Part shown: piece after piece, positions 16,145 through 25,121 of the stretch
Numbering within the stretch: the first letter of the stretch is position 1
Layout: each line of letters opens with the position of its first letter
From: Bacteroidaceae bacterium
GTDB taxonomy: Bacteria; Bacteroidota; Bacteroidia; Bacteroidales; Bacteroidaceae
Assembly (NCBI GenBank): GCA_900769765.1
Contig: CAAGHW010000105.1
Coordinates: 1-32,848 of the forward strand
DNA: 32,848 bases
Direction: 5' to 3'
Translations under genes and position numbers: made by a program
The notes under the pieces: model-generated
What the model was told of the DNA's origin: nothing
The model's database searches: none
The model's input: the letters and a program-made list of their open reading frames with translations, nothing else

Positions 16145-16196
16145 CAAATAGCTTAATTTGGAATAATTATATAAAATATAAAATAACACATTTATT

Positions 16197-18947
16197 ATGA
16201 GCTTAGCAAGCACTTATATACCCGCTGAGGTTGAAGAAAAGTGGTACGAATATTGGATGAAGAACAACCTGTTCCATTCAGAGCCCGATGAGAGAGAACC
16301 ATATACAATTGTGATTCCGCCGCCCAACGTAACAGGTGTGCTGCACATGGGTCACATGCTCAACAATACCATCCAGGATATCCTTGTACGCCACGCACGT
16401 ATGCTTGGCAAGAACGCATGTTGGGTACCGGGTACCGACCACGCATCAATTGCCACAGAAGCAAAGGTTGTCAAGAAACTTGCAGAGCAAGGAATAAAGA
16501 AGAGCGACCTCACACGCGAAGAGTTCCTGAAACACGCATGGGAGTGGACCGACGAACACGGCGGCATCATCCTCAAGCAGTTGCGCAAACTCGGTGCATC
16601 ATGCGACTGGGACCGCACATCGTTTACGATGGACGAGGTCCGCAGCGAGAGCGTCATCAAGGTTTTCTGCGACCTTTACAACAAAGGACTTATCTATCGC
16701 GGACTGAGAATGGTGAACTGGGACCCAAAGGCACAGACAGCACTCAGCAACGAAGAGGTAATATATAAGGAAGAAAAGAGCAAGCTCTACTACCTCAAAT
16801 ACTATGTAGACGAAGCGGCAGGCTGCACAGACGGCGAAGAGGCCGATGCAGTAACACTCGCAGCGACAGATGCTTTCGACCCGACAGTAAAGCATCAGAT
16901 TCTACACCGCGATGCCGACGGCAGACGTTATGCCGTTGTTGCAACTACACGTCCCGAGACCATTATGGGCGATACCGCAATGTGTATCAACCCCAAAGAC
17001 CCGAAGAACACATGGCTCAAGGGCAAGAACGTAATCGTTCCCCTCGTAAACCGTGTCATCCCCGTCATCGAGGACCGTTATGTAGAAATAGAGTTCGGTA
17101 CTGGTTGTCTTAAGGTTACTCCTGCACACGACACCAACGACTATATGCTCGGCAAGACACACAACCTCGAGACAATAGACATCTTCAATGCCGATGCGAC
17201 AATAAGCGAAGCTGCAGGATTGTACGTGGGCATGGACCGCATGGAGGTACGCACACAGATTGCAAAAGACCTTGCCGAGGCTGGCCTGCTCGAGAAGGTA
17301 GAGGATTACGACAATAAGGTAGGATACAGCGAGCGTAATGCCGACACAGCCGTTGAGCCACGCCTTTGCATGCAGTGGTTCTTGCGTATGCAGCACTTTG
17401 CAGACATCGCATTGCCACCTGTAATGGAAGACAAGCTCAAATTCTATCCTACAAAATACAAGACAACATACAACAACTGGCTTTCAAACATACAGGACTG
17501 GTGTATCAGCCGTCAGCTATGGTGGGGACACCGTATCCCTGCATACTTCTTGCCGGTAGCCGAAGGCGCAGAGGAGAAATTCGTTGTAGCCGAGACACGC
17601 GAGGAAGCACTCAAGTTGGCACAGGCAATCCCCGGCTACGAGAACATTACAGCCGAGGAGTTGCGCCACGACGAGGATGCCCTCGACACATGGTTCAGTT
17701 CATGGTTGTGGCCAATCTCACTGTTCAACGGTATTCTTGACCCGGGCAACAAGGAGATAAGCTACTACTACCCCACAAACGACCTTGTCACAGGTCCGGA
17801 CATCATTTTCTTCTGGGTAGCACGTATGATTATGGCAGGTTACGAATACCAGGGCGAAATGCCGTTCAAGAATGTATATTTCACAGGTATCGTACGCGAC
17901 AAGTTGGGCCGCAAGATGAGCAAGTCACTCGGCAACAGCCCCGACCCGCTCGACCTTATCGCGCGCTATGGTGCCGACGGTGTACGTATGGGTATCATGT
18001 TGTCTGCACCTGCAGGAAACGACATACTCTTCGACGAAAGCCTTTGCGAACAGGGACGTAACTTCTGCAACAAGATATGGAATGCTTTCCGCCTTGTAAA
18101 GGGATGGAACGTAAGCAACGAGATTGAACAACCCGAGAGCTCAAGACTTGCTATCGAATACTTCAAGGAGACACTTGCAAAATCGGCAACACTGCTCGAG
18201 GATCAGTTCGGCAAATACCGTTTGAACGAGGCCTTGATGAATGTATATTCACTCTTCTGGGACGAGTTCTCGGCATGGTATCTCGAAATGGTGAAGCCAG
18301 CATACGGTTCACCTATCGATGCAGCCACATACGAGGCAACACTCGGTTTCTTCGACAGTTTGCTGCGTCTGCTCCACCCGTTCATGCCGTTCATCACAGA
18401 AGAGTTGTGGCAGAGCATCCAGGAGCGTAAGGATGGCGAGAGCCTTATGGTACAGAGCGTGAAGGAGTTGGCTACAGAGTACAACGAAGCTTTCCTCACA
18501 AAGATATCGGTATCAAAAGAGGTTATCGGTAACATCCGCGCTATCCGTCAGCAGAAGAACCTTTCACCACGTGAGCCGCTTGCCTTGCAGATTGTAGGCG
18601 AATCACCTGTTGCTGGCCTTGAGAGCGTCATCACCAAGATGGCAAATCTGACAGCCATGGAAAATGTAGCGACACCCGATGACACTGCAGTTTCATTCCG
18701 CGTAGGTACCAGCGAGTTCGCCGTTCCTATGGGTTCACTCATCGACAAGGATGCCGAGATTGCAAAGATGCAGGAAGAGCTTGCATACCACGAAAAGTTC
18801 CTGAAGAGCGTTGAGGCAAAACTCAACAACCCGAACTTTGTGAGCAAGGCTCCTGAAAAGATCATTGCAATAGAACGCAAAAAACAATCGGATGCAACAG
18901 AGAAGATAGCTATGCTCAAGGAAAGCATACAGAAGCTCTCTAAATAA
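16197..18947 (+). CDS. valS: Valyl-tRNA synthetase
   Basis: Class I aminoacyl-tRNA synthetase that charges tRNA-Val. The 916-aa product has the PPPNVTGVLHMGH signature (HMGH at 50-53), the connective editing domain (TTRPETIMGDTAMCINP), WCISRQLWWGHRIPAYF, and the second ATP motif KMSKS (about 573-577). The anticodon-binding domain follows, and a C-terminal coiled-coil arm (about 845-916: KDAEIAKMQEELAYHEKFLK) typical of ValS. Length is normal. It is the first gene of a long co-directional run; the next gene starts 20 bp after its stop. Confidence 0.98.
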   Translation: MSLASTYIPAEVEEKWYEYWMKNNLFHSEPDEREPYTIVIPPPNVTGVLHMGHMLNNTIQDILVRHARMLGKNACWVPGTDHASIATEAKVVKKLAEQGIKKSDLTREEFLKHAWEWTDEHGGIILKQLRKLGASCDWDRTSFTMDEVRSESVIKVFCDLYNKGLIYRGLRMVNWDPKAQTALSNEEVIYKEEKSKLYYLKYYVDEAAGCTDGEEADAVTLAATDAFDPTVKHQILHRDADGRRYAVVATTRPETIMGDTAMCINPKDPKNTWLKGKNVIVPLVNRVIPVIEDRYVEIEFGTGCLKVTPAHDTNDYMLGKTHNLETIDIFNADATISEAAGLYVGMDRMEVRTQIAKDLAEAGLLEKVEDYDNKVGYSERNADTAVEPRLCMQWFLRMQHFADIALPPVMEDKLKFYPTKYKTTYNNWLSNIQDWCISRQLWWGHRIPAYFLPVAEGAEEKFVVAETREEALKLAQAIPGYENITAEELRHDEDALDTWFSSWLWPISLFNGILDPGNKEISYYYPTNDLVTGPDIIFFWVARMIMAGYEYQGEMPFKNVYFTGIVRDKLGRKMSKSLGNSPDPLDLIARYGADGVRMGIMLSAPAGNDILFDESLCEQGRNFCNKIWNAFRLVKGWNVSNEIEQPESSRLAIEYFKETLAKSATLLEDQFGKYRLNEALMNVYSLFWDEFSAWYLEMVKPAYGSPIDAATYEATLGFFDSLLRLLHPFMPFITEELWQSIQERKDGESLMVQSVKELATEYNEAFLTKISVSKEVIGNIRAIRQQKNLSPREPLALQIVGESPVAGLESVITKMANLTAMENVATPDDTAVSFRVGTSEFAVPMGSLIDKDAEIAKMQEELAYHEKFLKSVEAKLNNPNFVSKAPEKIIAIERKKQSDATEKIAMLKESIQKLSK

Positions 18948-18967
18948 ATATTCTGAAAAAACTTTGG

Positions 18968-19861
18968 ATGATGAAAGACAAAGTACGCATAACTATAATC
19001 GCACTTGGCGCAGCCCTGGCAATTTCCCTGATAACGGGATGTTGCCTGTGGATTGCACTGCGAAAAAGCAACGCGTACAATGTCGAGATTCAGGAGTTCA
19101 TGGCTCTCGAAAAAGAAGAGATGTTGAACGACCTGACAACAGCACAGATTCAGTACGACGAGCTGATGGTACGCATCAACAACGACTCTTTGAAATTCAA
19201 ACTCGAAAGAGAACAGATGCGCACACAACAGTTGCTCGAAGAGTTGGAACATGTAAAATCAACAAGTGCAGCCGAAATCACCCGACTGAAGAAAGAGTTG
19301 AAGACTGTGCGTGCCGTACTCAAGAATTATGTCATTCAGATAGACTCGCTGAACCGCGAGAACGAGTCGCTAAAAAAAGAGAACAAAGCTGTACGCAACA
19401 AATACAAGGAGGCATCACAAAAGATAAGCAGCCTCTCCGAAGAGAAACAGGCCTTGAGTGAAAAGGTGACACTTGCATCACAGCTTGACGCAACAGGAGT
19501 GCAGCTCACTTTGTTGAAGAAGAATGGTAAAGAGACAAGAAGCATCAAGCATGCAAGACAGATTATCATCACATTTACCATAACAAAAAACATCACGGCA
19601 CCGACAGGCGACAAAGTTGCATACATAAGGATTATGCAACCCGACCAGGAGTTGCTGACAAAAAGCACAGGCAACACCTTTGCTTATGAAAACCGCAAGA
19701 TTGAATACTCCATAAAACGTAAATTCGAATACACAGGAGAGAGCCACGACATGACACTCTATTGGGATATTGAAGAGACATTGAAAGAGGGAGAATACAA
19801 CGCATACATTTTTGTTGACGGAAACATGATAGGTTCCGGAAAAGCAATGTTTGAACAGTAA
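18968..19861 (+). CDS. Membrane-anchored coiled-coil protein of unknown function
   Basis: 297-aa protein. A short basic N-terminus (MMKDKVR) is followed by one hydrophobic segment (about 8-31, IIALGAALAISLITGCCLWIA). A long coiled coil spans about 40-155 (heptads such as LNRENESLKKENKAVRNKYKE), and a C-terminal beta-rich domain of about 130 residues follows (RQIIITFTITKNITAPTGD; MTLYWDIEETLKEGEYNAYIFV). A second ATG directly follows the first (18971). The C-terminal part looks like a folded domain exposed to the periplasm; topology is inferred. It sits 20 bp after valS and 15 bp before the UDP-glucuronate decarboxylase gene, so it is probably cotranscribed. I do not recognise a named family. 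Confidence 0.8.
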   Translation: MMKDKVRITIIALGAALAISLITGCCLWIALRKSNAYNVEIQEFMALEKEEMLNDLTTAQIQYDELMVRINNDSLKFKLEREQMRTQQLLEELEHVKSTSAAEITRLKKELKTVRAVLKNYVIQIDSLNRENESLKKENKAVRNKYKEASQKISSLSEEKQALSEKVTLASQLDATGVQLTLLKKNGKETRSIKHARQIIITFTITKNITAPTGDKVAYIRIMQPDQELLTKSTGNTFAYENRKIEYSIKRKFEYTGESHDMTLYWDIEETLKEGEYNAYIFVDGNMIGSGKAMFEQ

Positions 19862-19876
19862 GAAGCCGACAATAAT

Positions 19877-20812
19877 ATGAAACGTATACTTGTAACAGGA
19901 GGAGCAGGATTCATTGGTTCACACCTTTGTGAAAGACTGTTGAAGGACGGTAACGATGTCATTTGCCTTGACAACTATTTCACAGGCAGCAAGGACAACA
20001 TACGCCATCTTATAGGCAACGACCATTTTGAGCTCGTACGCCACGATATTACCCAGCCATACACAGCCGAGGTCGACGAGATATACAACCTCGCATGTCC
20101 GGCATCACCTGTACACTATCAGCACGACCCTGTAAAGACAATACAGACCTGTGTCATCGGTTCAATGAACATGTTGGGACTGGCAAAACGTACAGGTGCA
20201 AAGATTTTGCAGGCATCGACAAGCGAAGTATATGGCGACCCAATCATACACCCGCAGGTGGAAAGCTATTGGGGTAACGTAAACCCCATAGGCATACGCT
20301 CGTGCTACGACGAAGGAAAACGCTGCGCCGAGACTCTGTTTATGGACTATCATCGCCAGAACAATGTAAAGATAAAGATTATACGCATATTCAACACCTA
20401 TGGCCCACGCATGAGCATGAACGACGGCCGCGTTGTATCGAACTTCATCGTTCAGGCTCTCAAAGGCGAGAATATCACCATATACGGTGACGGAAAGCAG
20501 ACACGCAGTTTCCAGTATGTCGATGACCTTGTCGAAGGAATGGTACGCATGATGGAGACAGGCGATGATTTTACAGGACCTATAAACATAGGCAACCCGG
20601 GAGAGTTCACCATGCTCGAACTTGCCGAAAAGGTCATAGAGATTACAGGTTCAAAATCAAAGATAGTATTTGAGCCATTGCCACAGGACGACCCTCGTCA
20701 GCGCAAGCCGGACATCACGCTTGCCAATGAAAAGCTGAACGGTTGGAAGCCCGAGATAAGGCTCGACGAAGGATTGCAATACACAGTAGATTATTTTAAG
20801 AAATTAATATAA
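19877..20812 (+). CDS. UDP-glucuronate decarboxylase (UDP-xylose synthase) family SDR
   Basis: Extended short-chain dehydrogenase, 311 aa, that converts UDP-glucuronate to UDP-xylose via a 4-keto intermediate. The NAD-binding glycine motif is TGGAGFIGSHLCERLL (7-22). NLACPASPVHYQHDPVKT and QASTSEVYGDP (Ser/Thr of the triad) follow. The catalytic pair is Y144 and K148 in CYDEGKR, the form typical of UXS enzymes. RIFNTYGPRM, then GDGKQTRSFQYVDDLV complete the pattern. It is cytosolic and supplies a nucleotide sugar for surface polysaccharide or glycoprotein glycan. It lies between the coiled-coil protein and lysS (13-bp gap). Confidence 0.92.
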   Translation: MKRILVTGGAGFIGSHLCERLLKDGNDVICLDNYFTGSKDNIRHLIGNDHFELVRHDITQPYTAEVDEIYNLACPASPVHYQHDPVKTIQTCVIGSMNMLGLAKRTGAKILQASTSEVYGDPIIHPQVESYWGNVNPIGIRSCYDEGKRCAETLFMDYHRQNNVKIKIIRIFNTYGPRMSMNDGRVVSNFIVQALKGENITIYGDGKQTRSFQYVDDLVEGMVRMMETGDDFTGPINIGNPGEFTMLELAEKVIEITGSKSKIVFEPLPQDDPRQRKPDITLANEKLNGWKPEIRLDEGLQYTVDYFKKLI

Positions 20813-20825
20813 AAACCATATAACA

Positions 20826-22553
20826 ATGAACATTTTAGAACTTAGCGAACAGGAGATTGTACGTCGCGAGGCACTTGCCGAGCTACGCAACATGGGCATA
20901 GAGCCATACCCCGCAGCAGAATACCCAACAAACGCGTTCTCAACAGATATCCTTGCAGAATTCAAGGACGAGGATGAGCCACGCGAAGTGTGCATCGCCG
21001 GCCGTATGATGAGCCGCCGTGTTATGGGTAAGGCATCATTCATTGAGCTTCAGGATTCAAAAGGACGTATCCAGGTTTATATCACACGCGATGACATCTG
21101 TCCGGGCGAGAACAAGGACGGATACAATGTCCTTTTCAAGCGTCTGCTTGACATCGGTGACTTTGTAGGAATCAAGGGTTTTGTATTCCGCACACAGACA
21201 GGAGAGATTACAGTACACGCAAAGGAAATTACATTCCTTTCAAAGAGCATCCGTCCACTTCCAATAGTGAAATACAAGGACGGTGTAGCATACGACAAGT
21301 TCGAGGACCCCGAATTGCGTTACCGTCAGCGTTATGTCGATTTGGTTGTAAACGATGATGTAAAGGAGATTTTCATCAAGCGCAACAAGATTTACAGCTC
21401 AATGCGTGAGTTCTTCAACTCAAGAGGCTACATGGAGGTTGAGACTCCTGTATTGCAGTCAATCCCCGGTGGAGCTGCGGCACGTCCGTTCATCACCCAC
21501 CACAATGCGCTCGACATACCTCTTTACTTGCGTATTGCAAATGAGCTTTACCTGAAGCGTCTTATCGTCGGCGGTTTCGAGGGTGTATATGAGTTCTCAA
21601 AGAACTTCCGCAACGAGGGTATGGACCGCACACACAACCCCGAGTTCACATGTATGGAGATTTATGTTGCATACAAGGACTACAACTGGATGATGTGCTT
21701 TACAGAGCAGATGCTCGAGAAGATTGCTCTTGATGTAAACGGCACTACCGATGTAAAGGTAGGCGAGAACATCATCAGCTTCAAGGCACCATTCCGTCGC
21801 GTGACAATGCTCGATTCTATCAAGGAGTTCACAGGCTACGACCTCAACGGCAAGAGCGAGGAAGAGATTTTCGCTATCTGCAAGGAGTTGAAGCTCGAGG
21901 TTGACGACACTATGGGTAAGGGCAAGCTCATCGACGAGATTTTCGGCGAGTTCTGCGAGGGCAACTACATACAGCCGACATTCATCACCGACTATCCTAT
22001 CGAGATGTCACCGCTATGTAAGCGTCACCGCGAAAATCCTGACCTCACAGAACGTTTCGAGCTTATGGTAAACGGTAAGGAGCTATGTAACGCATACAGC
22101 GAGCTCAACGATCCTATTGACCAGGCAGAGCGTTTCCAGGAGCAGCTACGCTTGAGCGAGAAGGGCGACGACGAAGCTATGTTCATCGACAAGGATTTCG
22201 TACGCGCACTCGAGTACGGTATGCCTCCTACATCGGGTATGGGTATAGGTATGGACCGTCTTGCAATGCTCATGACAGGCCAGACAACTATCCAGGAGGT
22301 ATTGTTCTTCCCACAGATGCGCCCCGAGAAGAAGGTTCCCAAGGACAACGCCGCTGCATTTGCAGTGATTGGTGTTCCCGAAGAGTGGGTTCCCGTATTG
22401 CACAAGGCAGGCTATAACCTTGTCAACGACCTTAAGGGCGGCAATGCACAGAAGATACAGATGGAAATTGGCGGTATAAACAAGAAGTTCAAGCTCGGTT
22501 ACACCGTTCCATCGGTAAACGATGTTGCAGCATGGATTGAAAAACTCGGATAA
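20826..22553 (+). CDS. lysS: Lysyl-tRNA synthetase, class II, with C-terminal extension
   Basis: Charges tRNA-Lys. The 575-aa product has an N-terminal OB-fold anticodon-binding domain (about 50-165: VCIAGRMMSRRVMGKASFIE) and the class II catalytic core with motif 2 (FRNEGMDRTHNPEFT) and motif 3 (GMGIGMDRLAMLMTG, about 472-486). After the usual end of the enzyme (near residue 505), about 70 extra residues follow (IGVPEEWVPVLHKAGYNLV, then DLKGGNAQKIQME), which look like a small helix-hairpin-helix-type domain. This extension is, to my knowledge, common in Bacteroidales LysS. It is followed after 20 bp by gpsA. Confidence 0.97.
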   Translation: MNILELSEQEIVRREALAELRNMGIEPYPAAEYPTNAFSTDILAEFKDEDEPREVCIAGRMMSRRVMGKASFIELQDSKGRIQVYITRDDICPGENKDGYNVLFKRLLDIGDFVGIKGFVFRTQTGEITVHAKEITFLSKSIRPLPIVKYKDGVAYDKFEDPELRYRQRYVDLVVNDDVKEIFIKRNKIYSSMREFFNSRGYMEVETPVLQSIPGGAAARPFITHHNALDIPLYLRIANELYLKRLIVGGFEGVYEFSKNFRNEGMDRTHNPEFTCMEIYVAYKDYNWMMCFTEQMLEKIALDVNGTTDVKVGENIISFKAPFRRVTMLDSIKEFTGYDLNGKSEEEIFAICKELKLEVDDTMGKGKLIDEIFGEFCEGNYIQPTFITDYPIEMSPLCKRHRENPDLTERFELMVNGKELCNAYSELNDPIDQAERFQEQLRLSEKGDDEAMFIDKDFVRALEYGMPPTSGMGIGMDRLAMLMTGQTTIQEVLFFPQMRPEKKVPKDNAAAFAVIGVPEEWVPVLHKAGYNLVNDLKGGNAQKIQMEIGGINKKFKLGYTVPSVNDVAAWIEKLG

Positions 22554-22573
22554 CACATAAACAAAATAACATT

Positions 22574-23572
22574 ATGGAACTTTCCAACAAACAGATTGCC
22601 ATTATGGGTGGTGGCAGTTGGGCAACAGCCATTGCAAAGATTCTGCTCAACAACGTCGAATCCATCAATTGGTATATCAGACGCGATGACCGCATCGAAG
22701 ATTTCAAACGCTTGGGACACAACCCTGCTTATCTGTCGTCGGTAAAATTCGACACAAACAGAATTAACTTCTCGTCGGACATCAACAAAGTTGTAAAAGA
22801 GAGTGACATCCTGGTGTTTGTAACACCATCGCCCTACCTCAAGAACCATCTTAAGAAACTTAAGGCAGACCTTGAGGACAAATTTATTGTAAATGCCATA
22901 AAAGGTATTGTTCCCGAAGAGAACCTTATCATATCGGAATATTTCAATAAGGTATATAAAGTACCTTACGACAATATTGCAGCAATTGCAGGTCCTTGTC
23001 ATGCCGAAGAGGTTGCACTTGAGCGTTTGTCATACCTCACCGTCGGATGTGCAAACATAGACCATGCAAAGCAATTTGCGAAGAAACTCGGCAGCAGCTA
23101 TATAAAGACATCGGTGAGCGACGACGTTGTAGGTATCGAGTACGGTTCTGTGCTCAAGAACATCTACGCCATTGCAGCAGGTATATGCAGCGGACTGAAG
23201 TATGGTGACAACTTCCAGGCTGTACTTATGTCGAATGCCGCTATCGAGATGAACCGTTTCTTGAGCGTGGTACACCCTATTGAGCGCACCATCAACGACT
23301 CGGTTTACATGGGCGACCTGCTTGTTACCGGATATTCACGATTCAGCCGTAACCGCGTGTTCGGCAGCATGATAGGTAAGGGATACTCTGTAAAGAACGC
23401 ACAGATAGAGATGGAGATGATTGCCGAAGGTTACTATGCAGCCAAGTGTATCAAGGAAATCAACGAGCACTACCGCATAAACACTCCAATCATCGACGCT
23501 GTTTACAACATACTTTACGAAGGTATTTCACCCGTTATTGAGATTAAACTATTGACAGATTCATTCAAATAA
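22574..23572 (+). CDS. gpsA: Glycerol-3-phosphate dehydrogenase (NAD(P)+)
   Basis: GpsA reduces dihydroxyacetone phosphate to sn-glycerol 3-phosphate for phospholipid synthesis. The 332-aa product has the N-terminal nucleotide-binding loop IMGGGSWATAIAKIL (about 9-23), IVNAIKGIVPEENLII, IAGPCHAEEVALERL, and the catalytic Lys region YGSVLKNIYAIAAGICSGL. GYSRFSRNRVFG follows in the C-terminal helical domain. Length is normal. It is cytosolic and co-directional with lysS (20-bp gap). Copy B of the structured repeat begins 6 nt after its stop. Confidence 0.96.
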   Translation: MELSNKQIAIMGGGSWATAIAKILLNNVESINWYIRRDDRIEDFKRLGHNPAYLSSVKFDTNRINFSSDINKVVKESDILVFVTPSPYLKNHLKKLKADLEDKFIVNAIKGIVPEENLIISEYFNKVYKVPYDNIAAIAGPCHAEEVALERLSYLTVGCANIDHAKQFAKKLGSSYIKTSVSDDVVGIEYGSVLKNIYAIAAGICSGLKYGDNFQAVLMSNAAIEMNRFLSVVHPIERTINDSVYMGDLLVTGYSRFSRNRVFGSMIGKGYSVKNAQIEMEMIAEGYYAAKCIKEINEHYRINTPIIDAVYNILYEGISPVIEIKLLTDSFK

Positions 23573-23577
23573 AAAAA

Positions 23578-23692
23578 GAATGACTAAAATATAAATTTCT
23601 GCGTTACGCTTGCCTTCAAAATCCTCATTTACGTTCAGTAAACTCCGGTTTTTAAGGCTACGCAAGCCTTGAACTTCATATTTTATACATTC
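23578..23692 (+). repeat. Dispersed structured element, copy B (3' of gpsA)
   Basis: About 115 nt and homologous to copy A (2523-2636, minus strand), starting 6 nt after the gpsA stop. The core TGCGTTACGCTTGCC, CTCATTTACG, AGTAAACT and CGCAAGCCTT is shared with almost no gaps. The ends (GAATGACTAAAATAT and ATATTTTATACATTC) pair with each other at 18 of 22 positions. Their sequence differs from copy A at paired sites (A-U to U-A at pair 13 and G-C to A-U at pair 14), so pairing is preserved. The inner AAGGCT-ACGCA-AGCCTT hairpin is also kept. Confidence 0.8.
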
Positions 23693-23720
23693 TTTTACAA
23701 CAACGCCCCAACACAACTAT

Positions 23721-23761
23721 TGTCCCACTGTCTTAGGGGGACGAGCGAAGCGGAGGGGGTA
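23721..23761 (+). repeat. GGGG-type dispersed hairpin repeat, copy 1
   Basis: GTCCC (23722-23726) pairs with GGGAC (23738-23742), followed by the small hairpin GC-GAA-GC and GGAGGGGGT. It is similar in order and spacing to the copy at 26809-26854 (CCTCCCC/GGGGAGG, GCC-GAA-GGC, GGAGGGGTT). It lies between gpsA and pgi, just upstream of the pgi start codon. Confidence 0.6.
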
Positions 23762-23775
23762 AAACAACAATAACA

Positions 23776-25119
23776 ATGAAAAATATAACACTTAACATCG
23801 ACAAGGTAACAGGCTTTGTTACACGCGAACAGATTCTTGCTCTTGAGCCACAGGTAAAGAGCGCACAGAAAGCACTCGAAGAGGGAACACACCCTGGTAA
23901 CGACTTCCTCGGTTGGTTGCACCTTCCATCATCAATAACAAAAGAGGATATTGCCGACATCAACGCAACAGCACAGACTCTTCGCGAGAACTGCGAGGTT
24001 GTAGTTGTAGCAGGTATCGGTGGTAGCTATCTTGGTGCGCGTGCCGTAATTGAGGCATTGAGCAACAATTTTGCTGCACTCATCGGCGACAGCAAGAACC
24101 CACGAGTTATCTTCGCAGGACACAACATCAGCGAGGATTACCTATATGAACTTACCGAATACTTGAAGGACAAGAAGTTCGGTGTAATCAACATCTCAAA
24201 GTCTGGTACAACAACCGAGACTGCCCTTGCGTTCCGTCTTTTGAAGAAGCAGTGCGAGGACCAGCGCGGTAAGGAGATGGCAAGCAAGGTTATCGTTGCC
24301 ATTACCGATGCTGTTAAGGGTGCTGCACGCATCACAGCAAACAAAGAGGGTTACAAGAGCTTCATCATCCCCGACAATGTAGGCGGACGTTTCTCTGTTC
24401 TTACACCTGTAGGTCTGTTGCCAATCGCTGTTGCAGGTTTCGATATCGAGGCACTTGTAAACGGTGCTTGCGACATGGAAAAGAACTGCGCTCCCGAAGT
24501 ACCGTTCGAGGAGAACATCGCAGCAATGTATGCAGCAACACGTAACGCATTGTATGCCGAGGGCAAGAAGATTGAGATTCTTGTAAACTACCAGCCAAAG
24601 CTCCACTTCACATCCGAGTGGTGGAAACAGCTCTACGGCGAGAGCGAGGGTAAGGAGAACAAAGGTATCTTCCCAGCATCGGTTGACTTCACTACCGACC
24701 TTCACTCAATGGGTCAGTGGATTCAGGAGGGCGAGCGCACAATCTTCGAGACAGTACTTTCTATCGAGAAGCCAAACAGTTCACTCACCGTTCCAAGCGA
24801 CGAGGAGAACCTCGACGGTTTGAACTTCCTCGCAGGCAAGCACGTTGACGAGGTGAACAAGATGGCCGAGCTCGGTACACAGCTTGCACACGTTGACGGT
24901 GGTGTTCCCAACATCCGCATCTCAATCCCAGCACTCAACGAGTACTACATTGGACAGTTGCTCTATTTCTTTGAGATAGGTTGCGGTATCAGCGGTTATG
25001 TTCTGGGCGTAAACCCATTCAACCAGCCAGGTGTTGAGGCATACAAGAAGAACATGTTTGCACTCCTCGACAAACCAGGTTACGAAGAGGAGAGCAAGGC
25101 AATCCGCGCAAGACTGTAA
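23776..25119 (+). CDS. pgi: Glucose-6-phosphate isomerase
   Basis: Interconverts glucose 6-phosphate and fructose 6-phosphate in glycolysis and gluconeogenesis. The 447-aa product has VVVVAGIGGSYLGARAVIE (about 73-91), the sugar-phosphate loop ISKSGTTTETALAFRLL, GGRFSVLTPVGLLP (signature 1) and the C-terminal region NPFNQPGVEAYKKNMFALL. The last is the classic second PGI signature area carrying the active-site Lys. Length fits the short bacterial PGI (about 445 aa). It starts after a 203-bp gap holding two repeat elements and is followed by the HAD gene after only 2 bp. Confidence 0.97.
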   Translation: MKNITLNIDKVTGFVTREQILALEPQVKSAQKALEEGTHPGNDFLGWLHLPSSITKEDIADINATAQTLRENCEVVVVAGIGGSYLGARAVIEALSNNFAALIGDSKNPRVIFAGHNISEDYLYELTEYLKDKKFGVINISKSGTTTETALAFRLLKKQCEDQRGKEMASKVIVAITDAVKGAARITANKEGYKSFIIPDNVGGRFSVLTPVGLLPIAVAGFDIEALVNGACDMEKNCAPEVPFEENIAAMYAATRNALYAEGKKIEILVNYQPKLHFTSEWWKQLYGESEGKENKGIFPASVDFTTDLHSMGQWIQEGERTIFETVLSIEKPNSSLTVPSDEENLDGLNFLAGKHVDEVNKMAELGTQLAHVDGGVPNIRISIPALNEYYIGQLLYFFEIGCGISGYVLGVNPFNQPGVEAYKKNMFALLDKPGYEEESKAIRARL

Positions 25120-25121
25120 GA

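Noticed and set aside
16902..17396. Minus-strand 164-aa open frame within valS
   Set aside because: Cys/Val-rich shadow of the valS coding strand with no supporting features.
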